A DNA stretch of 64,000 nucleotides, taken from Verrucomicrobiia bacterium (GTDB lineage Bacteria > Verrucomicrobiota > Verrucomicrobiia > Limisphaerales > Pedosphaeraceae). Below the pieces are notes generated by a model. The model worked only from the letters and a program-made list of their open reading frames with translations, had not been told where the DNA came from and did no database searches. Location: assembly GCA_036268055.1 (NCBI GenBank), contig DATAUW010000004.1:36029-100028 (forward strand), in the 5' to 3' direction. Positions 19,801 to 27,906 of the stretch are shown here, one piece after another. Numbering within the stretch: position 1 is the first letter of the stretch; the number at the start of each line of letters is the position of its first letter. Position numbers and translations under genes: made by a program.

Positions 19801-20647
19801 CGGTGCGGATCAGCGTGCCGAGGCCGCGCTCGGACAAACGGTGGTCCGGCTTGCCCGGCATTTCGTCAACCGTCGGGATGCCGAGCGTCAGCTGCTTCTC
19901 GCCGCCCTTCTCGAAGATGCGCAAAATATTTCCCGGCTGGCTCACTTCAAAATGCGGCAGCGGATCGAGGTAAGGCAACACGCCATGCTTCAAGGTTTCT
20001 TCCGGCGTGGGCACATAAGGATTCACCAATCGCAGCGGCACACCATCGAGACCATAGGCCTGGCCGTACTGGTAATTCTTGTAAGGCGATCCACCATTAT
20101 TATATAACGCCGCGCCCCAGAGCATTGCGCCATGGTTCATCATGCTATGCCAGACGTGATCCACCGATTCCTTGTGGCACAGGCCGCAGGCTTTTTCCGC
20201 GACGCGCAAATCACCGGGATTGACGAATTGAATGAACTCGGCGGATTCGTGATTGAGGAGAACGGAAGACTCGTTGGGATTGGCCGAGCTTTCCCAAAAA
20301 ATCGGATTGCGCGGCGCGACGTGCGCCTTGCGTTCGGTCAGGCCGGGCGTTGGATTGCCGCCATGACAATCCGTGCAGCCAAGGATGACATTCGGGCTGG
20401 CGTGCATGGAATGTTCATCCACGCCTTTATGACATTCGAGGCAACCCGCGCTCTTCAAGTGCGCTTCGGCGCGCGTCTGGTCAATCCAATTATGCGGCTT
20501 GTCTTCGCCCGGCGCGGGAAGATCGTGCGGAACGGAAATCGGCGGGCCAAACGGTTCTTCCTCGGCGCGGGCCGCACCCAAGGCGAGGAAAAATACTGCC
20601 AAAAAGACCGGCAGCGTCCGATACCACTTTGTCTGATGTGAAGTCAT
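16802..20647 (-). CDS. Ten-haem cytochrome c fused to an LVIVD beta-propeller
   Basis: A 1281-residue exported protein (signal peptide about 1-28, ending ARAEE). Ten CXXCH haem motifs lie between about residues 69 and 770: CLECH, CTDCH, CGLCH, CSACH, CMTCH, CADCH, CIDCH, CQICH, CFGCH and CTDCH. From about 860 to 1130 there are LVIVD-type repeats (GFRVFDVANID, GLEIVDVNEPAKPKLVG, GLKTIDITEPTQPKF, GLAIVDIEKPEEPKL) expected to form a propeller. The gene starts 11 bases after the porin gene and overlaps the NHL gene by one base. A multihaem electron carrier next to an outer-membrane barrel suggests electron transfer across the envelope; periplasmic reductase activity is an alternative. Confidence 0.88.
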   Translation of the reverse strand: MTSHQTKWYRTLPVFLAVFFLALGAARAEEEPFGPPISVPHDLPAPGEDKPHNWIDQTRAEAHLKSAGCLECHKGVDEHSMHASPNVILGCTDCHGGNPTPGLTERKAHVAPRNPIFWESSANPNESSVLLNHESAEFIQFVNPGDLRVAEKACGLCHKESVDHVWHSMMNHGAMLWGAALYNNGGSPYKNYQYGQAYGLDGVPLRLVNPYVPTPEETLKHGVLPYLDPLPHFEVSQPGNILRIFEKGGEKQLTLGIPTVDEMPGKPDHRLSERGLGTLIRTDPVYLGLVKTRLHDPLLGFMGSNNHPGDYRSSGCSACHVIYANDRSPTQSGYYSKYGNQGLSFTEDQMIPKNERGHPIKHQFTRAIPSSQCMTCHMHQGNLFVNPYLGYTWWDQESDGEFMYPKKQKNPTESEIATSLRENPEAAAARGNWGNLDFLEKVSELNPKLKETQFADYHGHGWVFRAVFKKDRKGNLLDLNDNVIPHDDDHKFAKAVHLKDVHLANGMQCADCHFLNDVHGNGKLYGEPRAATTIECIDCHGTINQRPTLTTSGNGGAFDLLNTSSTAWGPRFVWEGKKLYQRSSMSPDVRWEIPQTMDTIDPTSSHYNAKSRYAKTMQRDGKSWGAVPASEAECKRNLAHDNSNISCQICHTSWATSCFGCHLPMRANQHVALNKYEGLTTRNYTTYNPQVIRDDVFMLGLDGTVKSNRLAVLRSSSAVVVSSQNSNREWVYSQQQTISAEGYSGQAVNPHFPHTTSSVGTTKNCTDCHLSKEKDNNAIMTQLLGFGTGTVNFFGRYAYVGEGKHGLDAVIWTEQDEPQAAIGSHLQKLAYPDNYQKHEDKHEILQDAHHHDGEDILDLTLRGEYLYTANGADGFRVFDVANIDQKGFSERMTTSPVSPLGQRTYVHTKFATSVAVPSTLALDPARKRLPENQEQPIHFLYAYVYITDREEGLVMVNVATLVDGNPENNFLKKDIVFNPDNKLAGATHCFIAGHLVYITCARGLEIVDVNEPAKPKLVGELLGFKNPKQVGVQFRYAFVTDDDGLKTIDITEPTQPKFVPGAVVPLAHAQRFYLARTYAYVANGPEGLAIVDIEKPEEPKLFQMYNANGALNDTRSVQIGSINASMYALVADGKNGLRVLQMISPENVPGYMGFSPTPNPKLIATYPTRGPAVAVSRGLDRDRVVDETGDQTVVFGRRGARPFHIDEMESFYKHYPNLNPDSGSRDNGELYEVEDVVTKDGKLEGRDGSALGNPLDFKSPDPEDTAPVKVAARDRLVRRGQ

Positions 20648-20658
20648 CGGTTTGTCCG

Positions 20659-23106
20659 TTAATAAGTAAATGTGACTGCTAGAATTCCGCTGTAAAGAAA
20701 ATCATCCGCGTGGCCCGCGTTCTCCGGAGGATTGTAGCCCGGCACCGGCGTGGTCACGGTGCGGTAAATGTCCTTGTATCCCGCGCCCGGAATCAAAGTT
20801 CCAAAGCCCGCCGAGATGATGATGTTGTCCGTCAGCAACGGGCGGTATTGCAAACCCACGCTCAAGTCCCAGCCGACTTCGTGCGCGACGGTATCGGTCA
20901 GCAGCGCTTCCTTGATCGGATCGGTTTCCATGAAGCGGATATAATTCACGTTGAAAAATGTCCGCAGTTTTGGAGTGATGTCCATTTCCGTCCCGAGGCT
21001 CAACATGAGCACGCCGGGATTCACGAAGTTCGCCTGCCCCTGGGTCTTGCTCGAACGGATGTCGGGCACAAGGCTGTTCGGCTGCTTCAAATTCACCGCC
21101 GTGCCGCCGAGGTTGAATCCCTGCCGCACCCAATAACTGAACGGGCCGCCGGTGAAATTGGGATTGTCCATCACCGTATCGAAACCCGTCGCCGTGCCGC
21201 CGGAGGTATTGTGATCGCCCGACGCGTAAAAGACCGAACTCTTGTAACGGATCCAATCGCGGTCGTAGGAAAGTTCCACCGCGGCCATCTGGGCATTGAT
21301 GTTCACGGGATGGCCGGCGAGTTGATTGAAATCGTCGTGACCGAGCGCCTGATAAAATTGATGGCTGATATTGAAACGCCCGATATGTCCGTCGCCCGCC
21401 CAGCCGAGATAATACGCGTGAAGGCTGTGCTGCTGAATCGTGCCGATCGGCTCGGGACGAACGAGGTTGCCGTTCTCGTCGTAATGCGTCGGACCGTTGT
21501 CGAAGTTCGCGAGGATGCTGCCCTGCGCGGTGTAACCGTGCCAGATGAAATCCTGGCGATAAACATTCGCGAGCAAGATCCGCTGGTCGCGCGAGTTGAA
21601 CGTGTTCAAGCCGGAGTCGGTGTCCTTCTCGCGCATGTCGAACGCGGCGACATTATACTGGTAATGATTGTTGTCCCAGTTGCCGAAAATGCGCGCGCCG
21701 GTATTGATGTCGTTGAACAGGAACCCGCGAAAATCGTTGTTGAAAACCTGGTTGCCGAAGCGCGACGCGATGAAATCGTAATTATCCGAAAGGTCGCTGA
21801 TGTGGTATTCGAAAAACGCCTCCTGCAACGACAAAAATTCCTTCGTGCGCTGGGTGGAACTGGTTCCCGTCTGGTTCACCGGGCCGGTGCTGAGCTGGCC
21901 GTTGAGAAAACCGGGAATCTGGCTCGGGTTCGTGATGCCGATATTGCTCGGCGGCGGAACATTGTGGTTCGGCCCCACGCCGCGCGGGTCGGCGGCGACC
22001 ACGCCGGTCTCGTTCGCCTGGATATAATTGATGTTATAAACCGGCTGAAGATGGATAAGCCAATGAACCGGTTGAAACGCCGTGTCGCCCTTGAAAATAT
22101 CAATCGAGAACGAAAAATTATTGATGACCGAAATCTCCTCACTCTGGCCGAAGACTTCCGCTGAACCGGCGCGCGAGGCATCCAAACCGCTTGGCGTCGG
22201 CACGCGGCGGCCTTCAAAATCCGTTTCCGTCTCCGCCGTCAGATCGAGAAAAATATCCTGGCCGATGATCGGCGAGTCGCCCTTCAAAAGACTTTGCTGA
22301 TATGGATGCCACAGCATCGTCGCCGGCGCTTCGTAGGGAGTTTCGGTATCGCCGCTGGTGTAGCGCTGCCAGGGCGCGAAACCGACCCGCCAGCGATTTG
22401 GCTCCGGCACGGTGTTCGTCGGAAAACCCATGCCCTTCGCACTCAATTCATATTGGGGATACTCATATTTTTTGTTAATGGGCGCATTCTCAAATGTATT
22501 CGTACGCGGAAGTTTGTATTCGCCTTCCAGTGGATCAAAACCGTATGGCACGCCGTTGGTGGGCGAAGGTATTTCAATGTCCCGGCGCATCAAGGGCGAG
22601 CGCGGCAGGGCAAAACGCGGGTCTATTGGCTGGCCGTTGTAGTCGGGCAGCAATTGGATTTCGTTGGTATAAAAAGGACGCTGTGCCGCTGGAGCTACAT
22701 TCACGGCGCCGGGGTCCGGATTGAATTGCGCAGGCGGCAAAACATGGCTGGGCGAATTGGTACGCACCATGCGCGGGTGCAAATCCTGGGGAATATCCGT
22801 CGGCACCGGTTGATCGTAAGGCGGCACACCGGAGTCCGGCGTGAAACCGACGGGGGATTGCGGGGGATTACCCTTAAACTCCCGGCGGTAACGGTTGGTG
22901 GATAGCGTCAGAGCCGAATCGTTCACTGCCCGAATGGCATTTTCTGGAACTGCGTTGGTGGAAACATTCGGCGAGTCCGCCGCAATCGTGGAAACAACTC
23001 CTCCCAAAGTGAATGCTATAACCAAGGGAACCGTGAATTTTGTCCATGCCGCTCCAGTAAACTGGTGTGGCAACGTAGCACCCGCGATGCCCGACAGAGA
23101 ATTCAC
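20659..23106 (-). CDS. Outer-membrane beta-barrel (porin-like) protein linked to the decahaem cytochrome
   Basis: An 815-residue protein with an N-terminal hydrophobic segment (VPLVIAFTLGGVVSTIAA), a long Pro/Asn-rich periplasmic region (about 45-250), then alternating amphipathic strands with many aromatic residues up to a terminal Tyr (ILAVTFTY), the usual sorting end of outer-membrane barrels. Strand-like pieces such as YQYNVAAFDMRE, LHAYYLGWAGDG and WDLSVGLQYRPL support an alginate-export/porin-like barrel. It is the first gene of a three-gene operon, 11 bases before the cytochrome gene. By analogy with porin-cytochrome conduits it may insert the cytochrome in the outer membrane; no sequence similarity to MtrB could be established by eye. 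Confidence 0.8.
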   Translation of the reverse strand: MNSLSGIAGATLPHQFTGAAWTKFTVPLVIAFTLGGVVSTIAADSPNVSTNAVPENAIRAVNDSALTLSTNRYRREFKGNPPQSPVGFTPDSGVPPYDQPVPTDIPQDLHPRMVRTNSPSHVLPPAQFNPDPGAVNVAPAAQRPFYTNEIQLLPDYNGQPIDPRFALPRSPLMRRDIEIPSPTNGVPYGFDPLEGEYKLPRTNTFENAPINKKYEYPQYELSAKGMGFPTNTVPEPNRWRVGFAPWQRYTSGDTETPYEAPATMLWHPYQQSLLKGDSPIIGQDIFLDLTAETETDFEGRRVPTPSGLDASRAGSAEVFGQSEEISVINNFSFSIDIFKGDTAFQPVHWLIHLQPVYNINYIQANETGVVAADPRGVGPNHNVPPPSNIGITNPSQIPGFLNGQLSTGPVNQTGTSSTQRTKEFLSLQEAFFEYHISDLSDNYDFIASRFGNQVFNNDFRGFLFNDINTGARIFGNWDNNHYQYNVAAFDMREKDTDSGLNTFNSRDQRILLANVYRQDFIWHGYTAQGSILANFDNGPTHYDENGNLVRPEPIGTIQQHSLHAYYLGWAGDGHIGRFNISHQFYQALGHDDFNQLAGHPVNINAQMAAVELSYDRDWIRYKSSVFYASGDHNTSGGTATGFDTVMDNPNFTGGPFSYWVRQGFNLGGTAVNLKQPNSLVPDIRSSKTQGQANFVNPGVLMLSLGTEMDITPKLRTFFNVNYIRFMETDPIKEALLTDTVAHEVGWDLSVGLQYRPLLTDNIIISAGFGTLIPGAGYKDIYRTVTTPVPGYNPPENAGHADDFLYSGILAVTFTY

Positions 23107-23333
23107 TTTGTTTATTTATGGACAAGAGTATGTTATACTTGCAAGAACCAAGTTTATGTACTCATGTCGCCGACTTCCACACCGCCGCGCCATCCGTTCC
23201 AAAACCACATAGAAGTCTTCGATTAAGAATCCCGTTTGGATGCATCAAAAACATTTTCCCGGCTTCCGAGCTTTTGCAAAAGTTTACAGGCGCGAGAACT
23301 TGCATCCTATCCGTTCCCGCCGATAATTCCCTT

Positions 23334-23702
23334 ATGAAAAGTGTGGCAATCATTGGAGCATCCAGCGACCAGAATAAGTTTGGCAACAAGGCCGTCCGCG
23401 CCTTCCAGCAGCAAGGTTATGCGGTCTATCCCGTGAATCCCAAGGAAGCCGAAATCGAAGGTTTGCCCGCTTTTAAAAGTATTCGCGAAGTGCCGGTGCG
23501 GCCCGAGATGATCAGCGTTTATTTGCCGCCCGCGATTTTGCTCAAGGTTCTGCCGGACATTGCGGCGAAAGGTTGCGACGAACTTTGGCTGAATCCCGGC
23601 ACCGAATCGGACGAAGTGCTGGCCGAGGCCGAACGGCTGGGATTGAAGGTCATCCAGGCTTGCAGCATTGTGGCGGTGGGGGTTTCGCCGTCGGGGCTTT
23701 GA
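23334..23702 (+). CDS. CoA-binding domain protein (YccU-like)
   Basis: A 122-residue cytoplasmic protein with a Rossmann-like CoA-binding fold: SVAIIGASSDQNKFGNKAVRAFQQ, VYPVNPKEAEIEGLPAFKS, SVYLPPAILLKVLPDIAAKG and ELWLNPGTES. This matches the small YccU/CoA_binding_2 family; its biological role is poorly known. ATG 23334 is chosen because the frame upstream to 23118 lacks the family's features. It is convergent with the following gene, and the two stop codons meet in TGATCA. Confidence 0.9.
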   Translation: MKSVAIIGASSDQNKFGNKAVRAFQQQGYAVYPVNPKEAEIEGLPAFKSIREVPVRPEMISVYLPPAILLKVLPDIAAKGCDELWLNPGTESDEVLAEAERLGLKVIQACSIVAVGVSPSGL

Positions 23703-24938
23703 TCACGCGCGGCGGGCTTCGCGGACGGCCATGCCGTTGACCACTTCCCGCCAAATGTGCCGCGCTAATTCTTCGGGCGATTCCTCTGCGGAAATCTTCG
23801 TGTAATACCGCTGGTCGGCCGCCAAGCGCAACAGCCCGCGTTCCTGCCGTTCCCATTCGTCCTTCGCCGAACCCGGATGCCGCTGCTGCGATAGCCGCAC
23901 GGGCGTCAGCAATATAAATGTCTGGTCCGGTCGCGGCAAAAGTCGCCGCAGAAATCGCGCAAATCCCTTCTCGCCCTTAGTACCCGCCTGCTCCGCGTTG
24001 ATTAATAATTCATCAAAGCTGCCTTCGCACACCACAAAATGACTGCTGATTCGCGCCGGCACGACCTGCCACCACGCCGCCAGATAATTTAGAAAATAGA
24101 AAAATGCTTTCAGCGGATTGGCGATGGCATTCTGTGGTGACTGATCGCCGCGCGGACGGAAGTGCAACGGTTGATAGCGGAAACATGGTTGCAATAATTC
24201 CTCCAACCGCGCGACTAAGCTTTTTCTCGCAGCGTCATCCAATCCGAGAATCGCCACGCTCACACCCGTTGGATTCATCACGCGTTTGAGCACGCGTTTC
24301 GCTTCCCGAAACAGCAATGCCGCGCCGAATTTTTTGCGCGTATACATGATCGGCCCCAGCGGACGCCACTCGTCCGGCGGACAGTCGAACCATTGCTCCA
24401 CGGTCTTGCCGGTGTTGCCGAACAAGTCAGTGAAATTTTTTTCCGCGCCCAGTTTGTCCTGCGACCAGAGTTGCTTGAGCCGTGGAAGATATTGCGCGGG
24501 CGAACGGTTCTTCGCGTCGTACATTTTCGCCACCACGTACGCGAATTCACCCGCCGGTGAAGGCACAAAGAAGCCTCGATATTTTACCCGGTTCGTGAGC
24601 AGAACCGTTTCGGGAACAAAATAACGACGCACGCGCGCGTAGGCGGAACAGGCATCAAGCCGTAAATTTTGCGTGGGGTCCTCCAGATTGACGACCACGC
24701 TGTAATATGCGAACACGCCGTGTTGCAAAGTCTGGACCAGCGCCCAGCCATTTTTTTCCGCCAGGTCGGCGAGGATCAGATGCAGGCCCGGCAGGTGTTC
24801 CTGCGGCACGGAGTAATCAATGTCCGACGCGATTTTCTCAGGATATTCCTGATAGGAATGAATGATGACACAAGGAATTCCGCGCCGCTCAAGCTCGCTG
24901 AAGTAAAGTTGGAAGAATTCTTTATAATTGCAGGCCAT
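23703..24938 (-). CDS. Nucleotidyltransferase-like plus degenerate thymidylate-kinase-like protein
   Basis: A protein of about 411 residues. The N-terminal half has an SDIDYSVP motif resembling the DxD metal site of minimal nucleotidyltransferases (about 30-60) and a helical region rich in Tyr and Arg. The C-terminal half begins with VAILGLDDAARKSLVARLEELL, which resembles the P-loop of thymidylate-kinase-like proteins (normally GxDGxGKST) but keeps only the Lys-Ser. Such two-part proteins occur in polysaccharide and cell-surface gene sets. No exact function can be given. ATG 24938 (MACNYKEF) is preferred over 24986. The last half is strongly basic. Confidence 0.6.
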   Translation of the reverse strand: MACNYKEFFQLYFSELERRGIPCVIIHSYQEYPEKIASDIDYSVPQEHLPGLHLILADLAEKNGWALVQTLQHGVFAYYSVVVNLEDPTQNLRLDACSAYARVRRYFVPETVLLTNRVKYRGFFVPSPAGEFAYVVAKMYDAKNRSPAQYLPRLKQLWSQDKLGAEKNFTDLFGNTGKTVEQWFDCPPDEWRPLGPIMYTRKKFGAALLFREAKRVLKRVMNPTGVSVAILGLDDAARKSLVARLEELLQPCFRYQPLHFRPRGDQSPQNAIANPLKAFFYFLNYLAAWWQVVPARISSHFVVCEGSFDELLINAEQAGTKGEKGFARFLRRLLPRPDQTFILLTPVRLSQQRHPGSAKDEWERQERGLLRLAADQRYYTKISAEESPEELARHIWREVVNGMAVREARRA

Positions 24939-25030
24939 GTTAATAATGCTGCCTGCCCTCGCCACCGCTGCTGGCATCGAAATCAACTAGAATAAAACTT
25001 CATCGCTAATGCAAGGCTAGACTCTCCACC

Positions 25031-25188
25031 GGACCGCGGGTCTATGACCCGCAGCAACGCATGAAAAGATTGCCGCTTGCGAGCGGACTATCATTTTAAA
25101 AATCAAATGGCTTTTCTATGATGCATAAGTCTGAGCCGTTGGCCGCTTGACCTTATGAACCTTGCTGCGGGTCGCAGACCCGCGGTCC
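25031..25188. repeat. inverted repeat of a dispersed family
   Basis: Arms of 27 bases at 25031-25057 and 25162-25188 are reverse complements at 25 of 27 positions; each arm is itself near-palindromic (CCGCGGGTC...GACCCGC). A diverged copy of the right arm, including its CTTAT(A/G)AACCTTGCTG flank, lies at 32506-32549. The element sits between two minus-strand genes and could form a large hairpin. Confidence 0.7.
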
Positions 25189-25197
25189 ATTAAAAAA

Positions 25198-26127
25198 TCA
25201 ACCGCGCGGATGATATTTTTTATGCACCTCGCGCAATCGGCTGGTGGCGACGTGCGTGTAAATTTCCGTGGTGCTGATGCTCGCGTGCCCGAGCAATTCC
25301 TGAATGACGCGCAAATCCGCGCCGTGCTCCAGCAGATGCGTGGCGAAGCTGTGCCGCAACATGTGGGGCGTGACGTTGCGCTCGATGCCTGCGAACTTCA
25401 CCGATTTTTTTATCCGCAGCCACATCGTGCTCGCGGCGAAGGGCGTGCCGCGATGTGTCAAAAACAAATTCGCCGGCGAACGCGCTGTCACCAGTTTTGG
25501 CCGACCCAGCGCGAGGTAGCGGCCAATCGCCGCGATGGCTTGCCGTCCCAGCGGCACGACGCGTTCCTTGTTTCCCTTACCGATGATGTTGATGAACCCG
25601 GCGTCGAGATGCAGTTGTTCGAGGCGCGCATTGCGCAATTCGGCGAGGCGCAGTCCGCTGGCGTAAGCGAGTTCGAGAATGGCGCGATCACAAAGCGCTG
25701 GTGGAGTCTCGACGGTTCCGCTGGCAGGCGGTTGAAGCAGGCGCGTGATCTCGGCGTTCGAGAGCGCCTTGGGCAGGCGTTTCCAGCGGCGCGGGAGTGA
25801 AAGATTTTCCGCGGCATTCACCGGCAGCAACTTTTCATTTTCAGCGAAGCGATAAAACGCGCGCAACGCCGCGATCTCCAAATAAATACTGCTTGAACTT
25901 AATCGCCGCGCGCTGTCCTTCTCGTCCTTGATAAGCGTGCGTTCGCGTTCCTCGGTGAGAAATGACATCAGGTGTGAAAGTTCGATATTTTTCCAATCGA
26001 AAATTTTTTGCGCCGCAGCCCACGCGATGAAGTGATGCAAAACGGCGGCGTAAGTTTTTTGGGTGTTCTCCGATTGCCCGCGCTCATGCCGCAGAAATTG
26101 TAAAAAATCTTCCACCAGGTTTTGCAC
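25198..26127 (-). CDS. xerD: Tyrosine recombinase XerC/XerD
   Basis: A site-specific recombinase of about 309 residues that resolves chromosome dimers at dif with a partner. The N-terminal SAM-like core-binding domain (VEDFLQFLRHERGQSENTQKTY) precedes the catalytic domain with the Arg in ASGLRLAEL, Lys in GKGNKER, HxxR in HMLRHSFATH, His in LLGHASISTTEIYTH and the nucleophile Tyr in that last motif. Length and layout match XerD better than phage integrases. The start is uncertain: GTG 26127 is used here, TTG 26163 is the longer option, and no ATG is nearby. No phage or integron genes adjoin it. Confidence 0.88.
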   Translation of the reverse strand: MQNLVEDFLQFLRHERGQSENTQKTYAAVLHHFIAWAAAQKIFDWKNIELSHLMSFLTEERERTLIKDEKDSARRLSSSSIYLEIAALRAFYRFAENEKLLPVNAAENLSLPRRWKRLPKALSNAEITRLLQPPASGTVETPPALCDRAILELAYASGLRLAELRNARLEQLHLDAGFINIIGKGNKERVVPLGRQAIAAIGRYLALGRPKLVTARSPANLFLTHRGTPFAASTMWLRIKKSVKFAGIERNVTPHMLRHSFATHLLEHGADLRVIQELLGHASISTTEIYTHVATSRLREVHKKYHPRG

Positions 26128-26257
26128 GGTGGCGAGTGTACGCCCCGGGAAGGGATGGAGCAAATTTTTACCGCGGAGACGCGGAGGCGCGGAGAGTCGA
26201 AGATTTGAATCGGCTTGCGTTTTCGGGAGCCGTGGTTGAGGGTGAGGCCATCAAGCT

Positions 26258-26851
26258 ATGCTCGATTATGATCAGAAAGATTTTCCGTGGACGTTTTATT
26301 TCAACGGCATGCCGATGCCGAAATGGGGCGCTCAATGGCCCTGGTTTGGCGCGGGCGAGCATGCCAACTGGGACGCCGAAATCGGGCCGCGCGATTATTA
26401 CATCGTCCGCTGCAAGATTGACCACGCCGGCAGCGTGGAGAGCGCCAGCCCGCACGTTTTTCTCTACGCCGTTCAGGAATTGTTATGCCTGCTTGTGACC
26501 GAGCGCGACGGCGTGCTGGAATTGATTCGCAGCGCCAATTATCCGCAGGCCGAACCGCAGGAAGTCTATAATGGTTTAATGGAAGCGGCTTTTGAGATGC
26601 GCGCATTGACCCAGCGCGATGGCGTCGCCTTTTGGACTTCGGGCTATCAATCCGACCAGATGCGCCTGATGGAAGCGATGCGCCGCGCGGCGTTGCCGCC
26701 CAACGACCCTGGATTTGTCGCCGCGCCGCACGTTAAAAAACGGCAGGCGGAATTGCAGCGCGTGTGGAAACAACAAATTAAAATTTTGCACGCCGCTGCC
26801 AGCGCGGGCGGCGTCCCCAACGAATTGCGGGAACGGCTGTTGAAATTGTGA
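26258..26851 (+). CDS. Conserved-looking hypothetical protein
   Basis: A soluble protein of 197 residues without a signal peptide or membrane segment. It is Trp-rich at the start (DFPWTFYFNGMPMPKWGAQWPWFGAG), acidic and helical in the middle (QELLCLLVTERDGVLELI, YNGLMEAAFEMRAL) and basic-helical at the end (KKRQAELQRVWKQQI). No family was recognised. It lies 65 bases upstream of the MoxR-type operon on the same strand and may be separate. Codon composition resembles that of its neighbours, which supports coding. Confidence 0.7.
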   Translation: MLDYDQKDFPWTFYFNGMPMPKWGAQWPWFGAGEHANWDAEIGPRDYYIVRCKIDHAGSVESASPHVFLYAVQELLCLLVTERDGVLELIRSANYPQAEPQEVYNGLMEAAFEMRALTQRDGVAFWTSGYQSDQMRLMEAMRRAALPPNDPGFVAAPHVKKRQAELQRVWKQQIKILHAAASAGGVPNELRERLLKL

Positions 26852-26916
26852 TCCGCAGCCGAAGCCGCTCGTTTTTTCTCCACACTGAAACAAAACCTCC
26901 TATATTGTTCATCTGA

Positions 26917-27906
26917 ATGCCCGCACCGCTACAAGAATCAACTGAGGACGTGCAAAGAGCCGCGGCGTGGGTCGCGACTTTGCGCAAGGAAATCGCCCAC
27001 GTCATCGTCGGCCAGGAATATTTGGTGGACCGCTTGCTCGTGGGCTTGCTCGCCAACGGTCACGTCCTGCTCGAAGGCGTTCCCGGGCTGGCGAAAACTC
27101 TTTCCGTGCGCACGCTGGCCTCGGCGATTCACGCGCAGTTTCATCGCATCCAATTCACGCCTGACCTGTTGCCCGCCGACATCATCGGCACGCTGATTTA
27201 CAATCCGCAGGATGGAAAGTACCACGCGACCAAAGGACCGGTGTTCGCGAACCTCGTGCTGGCCGACGAAATCAATCGCGCGCCCGCCAAGGTGCAATCC
27301 GCCCTGCTCGAAGCCATGCAGGAACGCCAGGTCACTTTGGGCGGCGAGACAATGCCCCTGCCCTCGCCGTTTCTGGTGCTCGCCACGGAAAATCCGATTG
27401 ACCAGGAAGGCACGTATCCATTGCCCGAGGCGCAGGTGGATCGCTTCATGTTCAAAGTCATCATCGGTTATCCGACCTTCGAGGAAGAGCGCAAAATTTT
27501 GGACAAGATGGCCTTCACTTCGCCGAAGAATGAAGTGCAGCCGGTGATTCCGCTCGAGGAAATTTTGCACACGCGCAAGCTGGTGGACAAAATCCATGTG
27601 GACGAAAAAATCCGCGATTACATCGTGCATCTCGTCTTCGCCACGCGCACGCCGGAGAAATACAAACTGGACATCAAGCATCTCATCCAGTTCGGCGCTT
27701 CGCCGCGCGCGACGATTTATCTCACGGTCGCGGCCAAGGCGTGGGCCTTGTTGCAGGGGCGCGGTTACGTGACGCCGGAGGACATCAAGAACATCGGGCC
27801 CGATGTGTTGCGGCATCGCATCATCCTGACTTACGAAGCCGAGGCGCAGGCGATCACCTCCGACGACATCGTCAAAAAAATCTTCAATACCGTTCCGGTG
27901 CCGTGA
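26917..27906 (+). CDS. MoxR-family AAA+ ATPase
   Basis: A 329-residue chaperone-like ATPase. Walker A is LLEGVPGLAKT, Walker B is VLADEINRAPAKVQSALLEAMQE, sensor 1 is LATENP and the family motif GTYPLPEAQVDRF is present. MoxR ATPases act with von Willebrand factor A proteins to mature or assemble protein complexes. It is the first gene of the Bat-type operon; its stop overlaps the GTG of the DUF58 gene by four bases (GTGA). Confidence 0.95.
   Translation: MPAPLQESTEDVQRAAAWVATLRKEIAHVIVGQEYLVDRLLVGLLANGHVLLEGVPGLAKTLSVRTLASAIHAQFHRIQFTPDLLPADIIGTLIYNPQDGKYHATKGPVFANLVLADEINRAPAKVQSALLEAMQERQVTLGGETMPLPSPFLVLATENPIDQEGTYPLPEAQVDRFMFKVIIGYPTFEEERKILDKMAFTSPKNEVQPVIPLEEILHTRKLVDKIHVDEKIRDYIVHLVFATRTPEKYKLDIKHLIQFGASPRATIYLTVAAKAWALLQGRGYVTPEDIKNIGPDVLRHRIILTYEAEAQAITSDDIVKKIFNTVPVP

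Noticed and set aside
19028..20107. Plus-strand frame opposite the cytochrome gene
   Set aside because: The minus strand encodes CXXCH motifs in a regular pattern; the plus frame has no domain.
25198..26127. Reading the recombinase as a phage or integron integrase
   Set aside because: No phage genes, attI/attC sites or cassettes adjoin it, and its size and motifs fit XerC/XerD.
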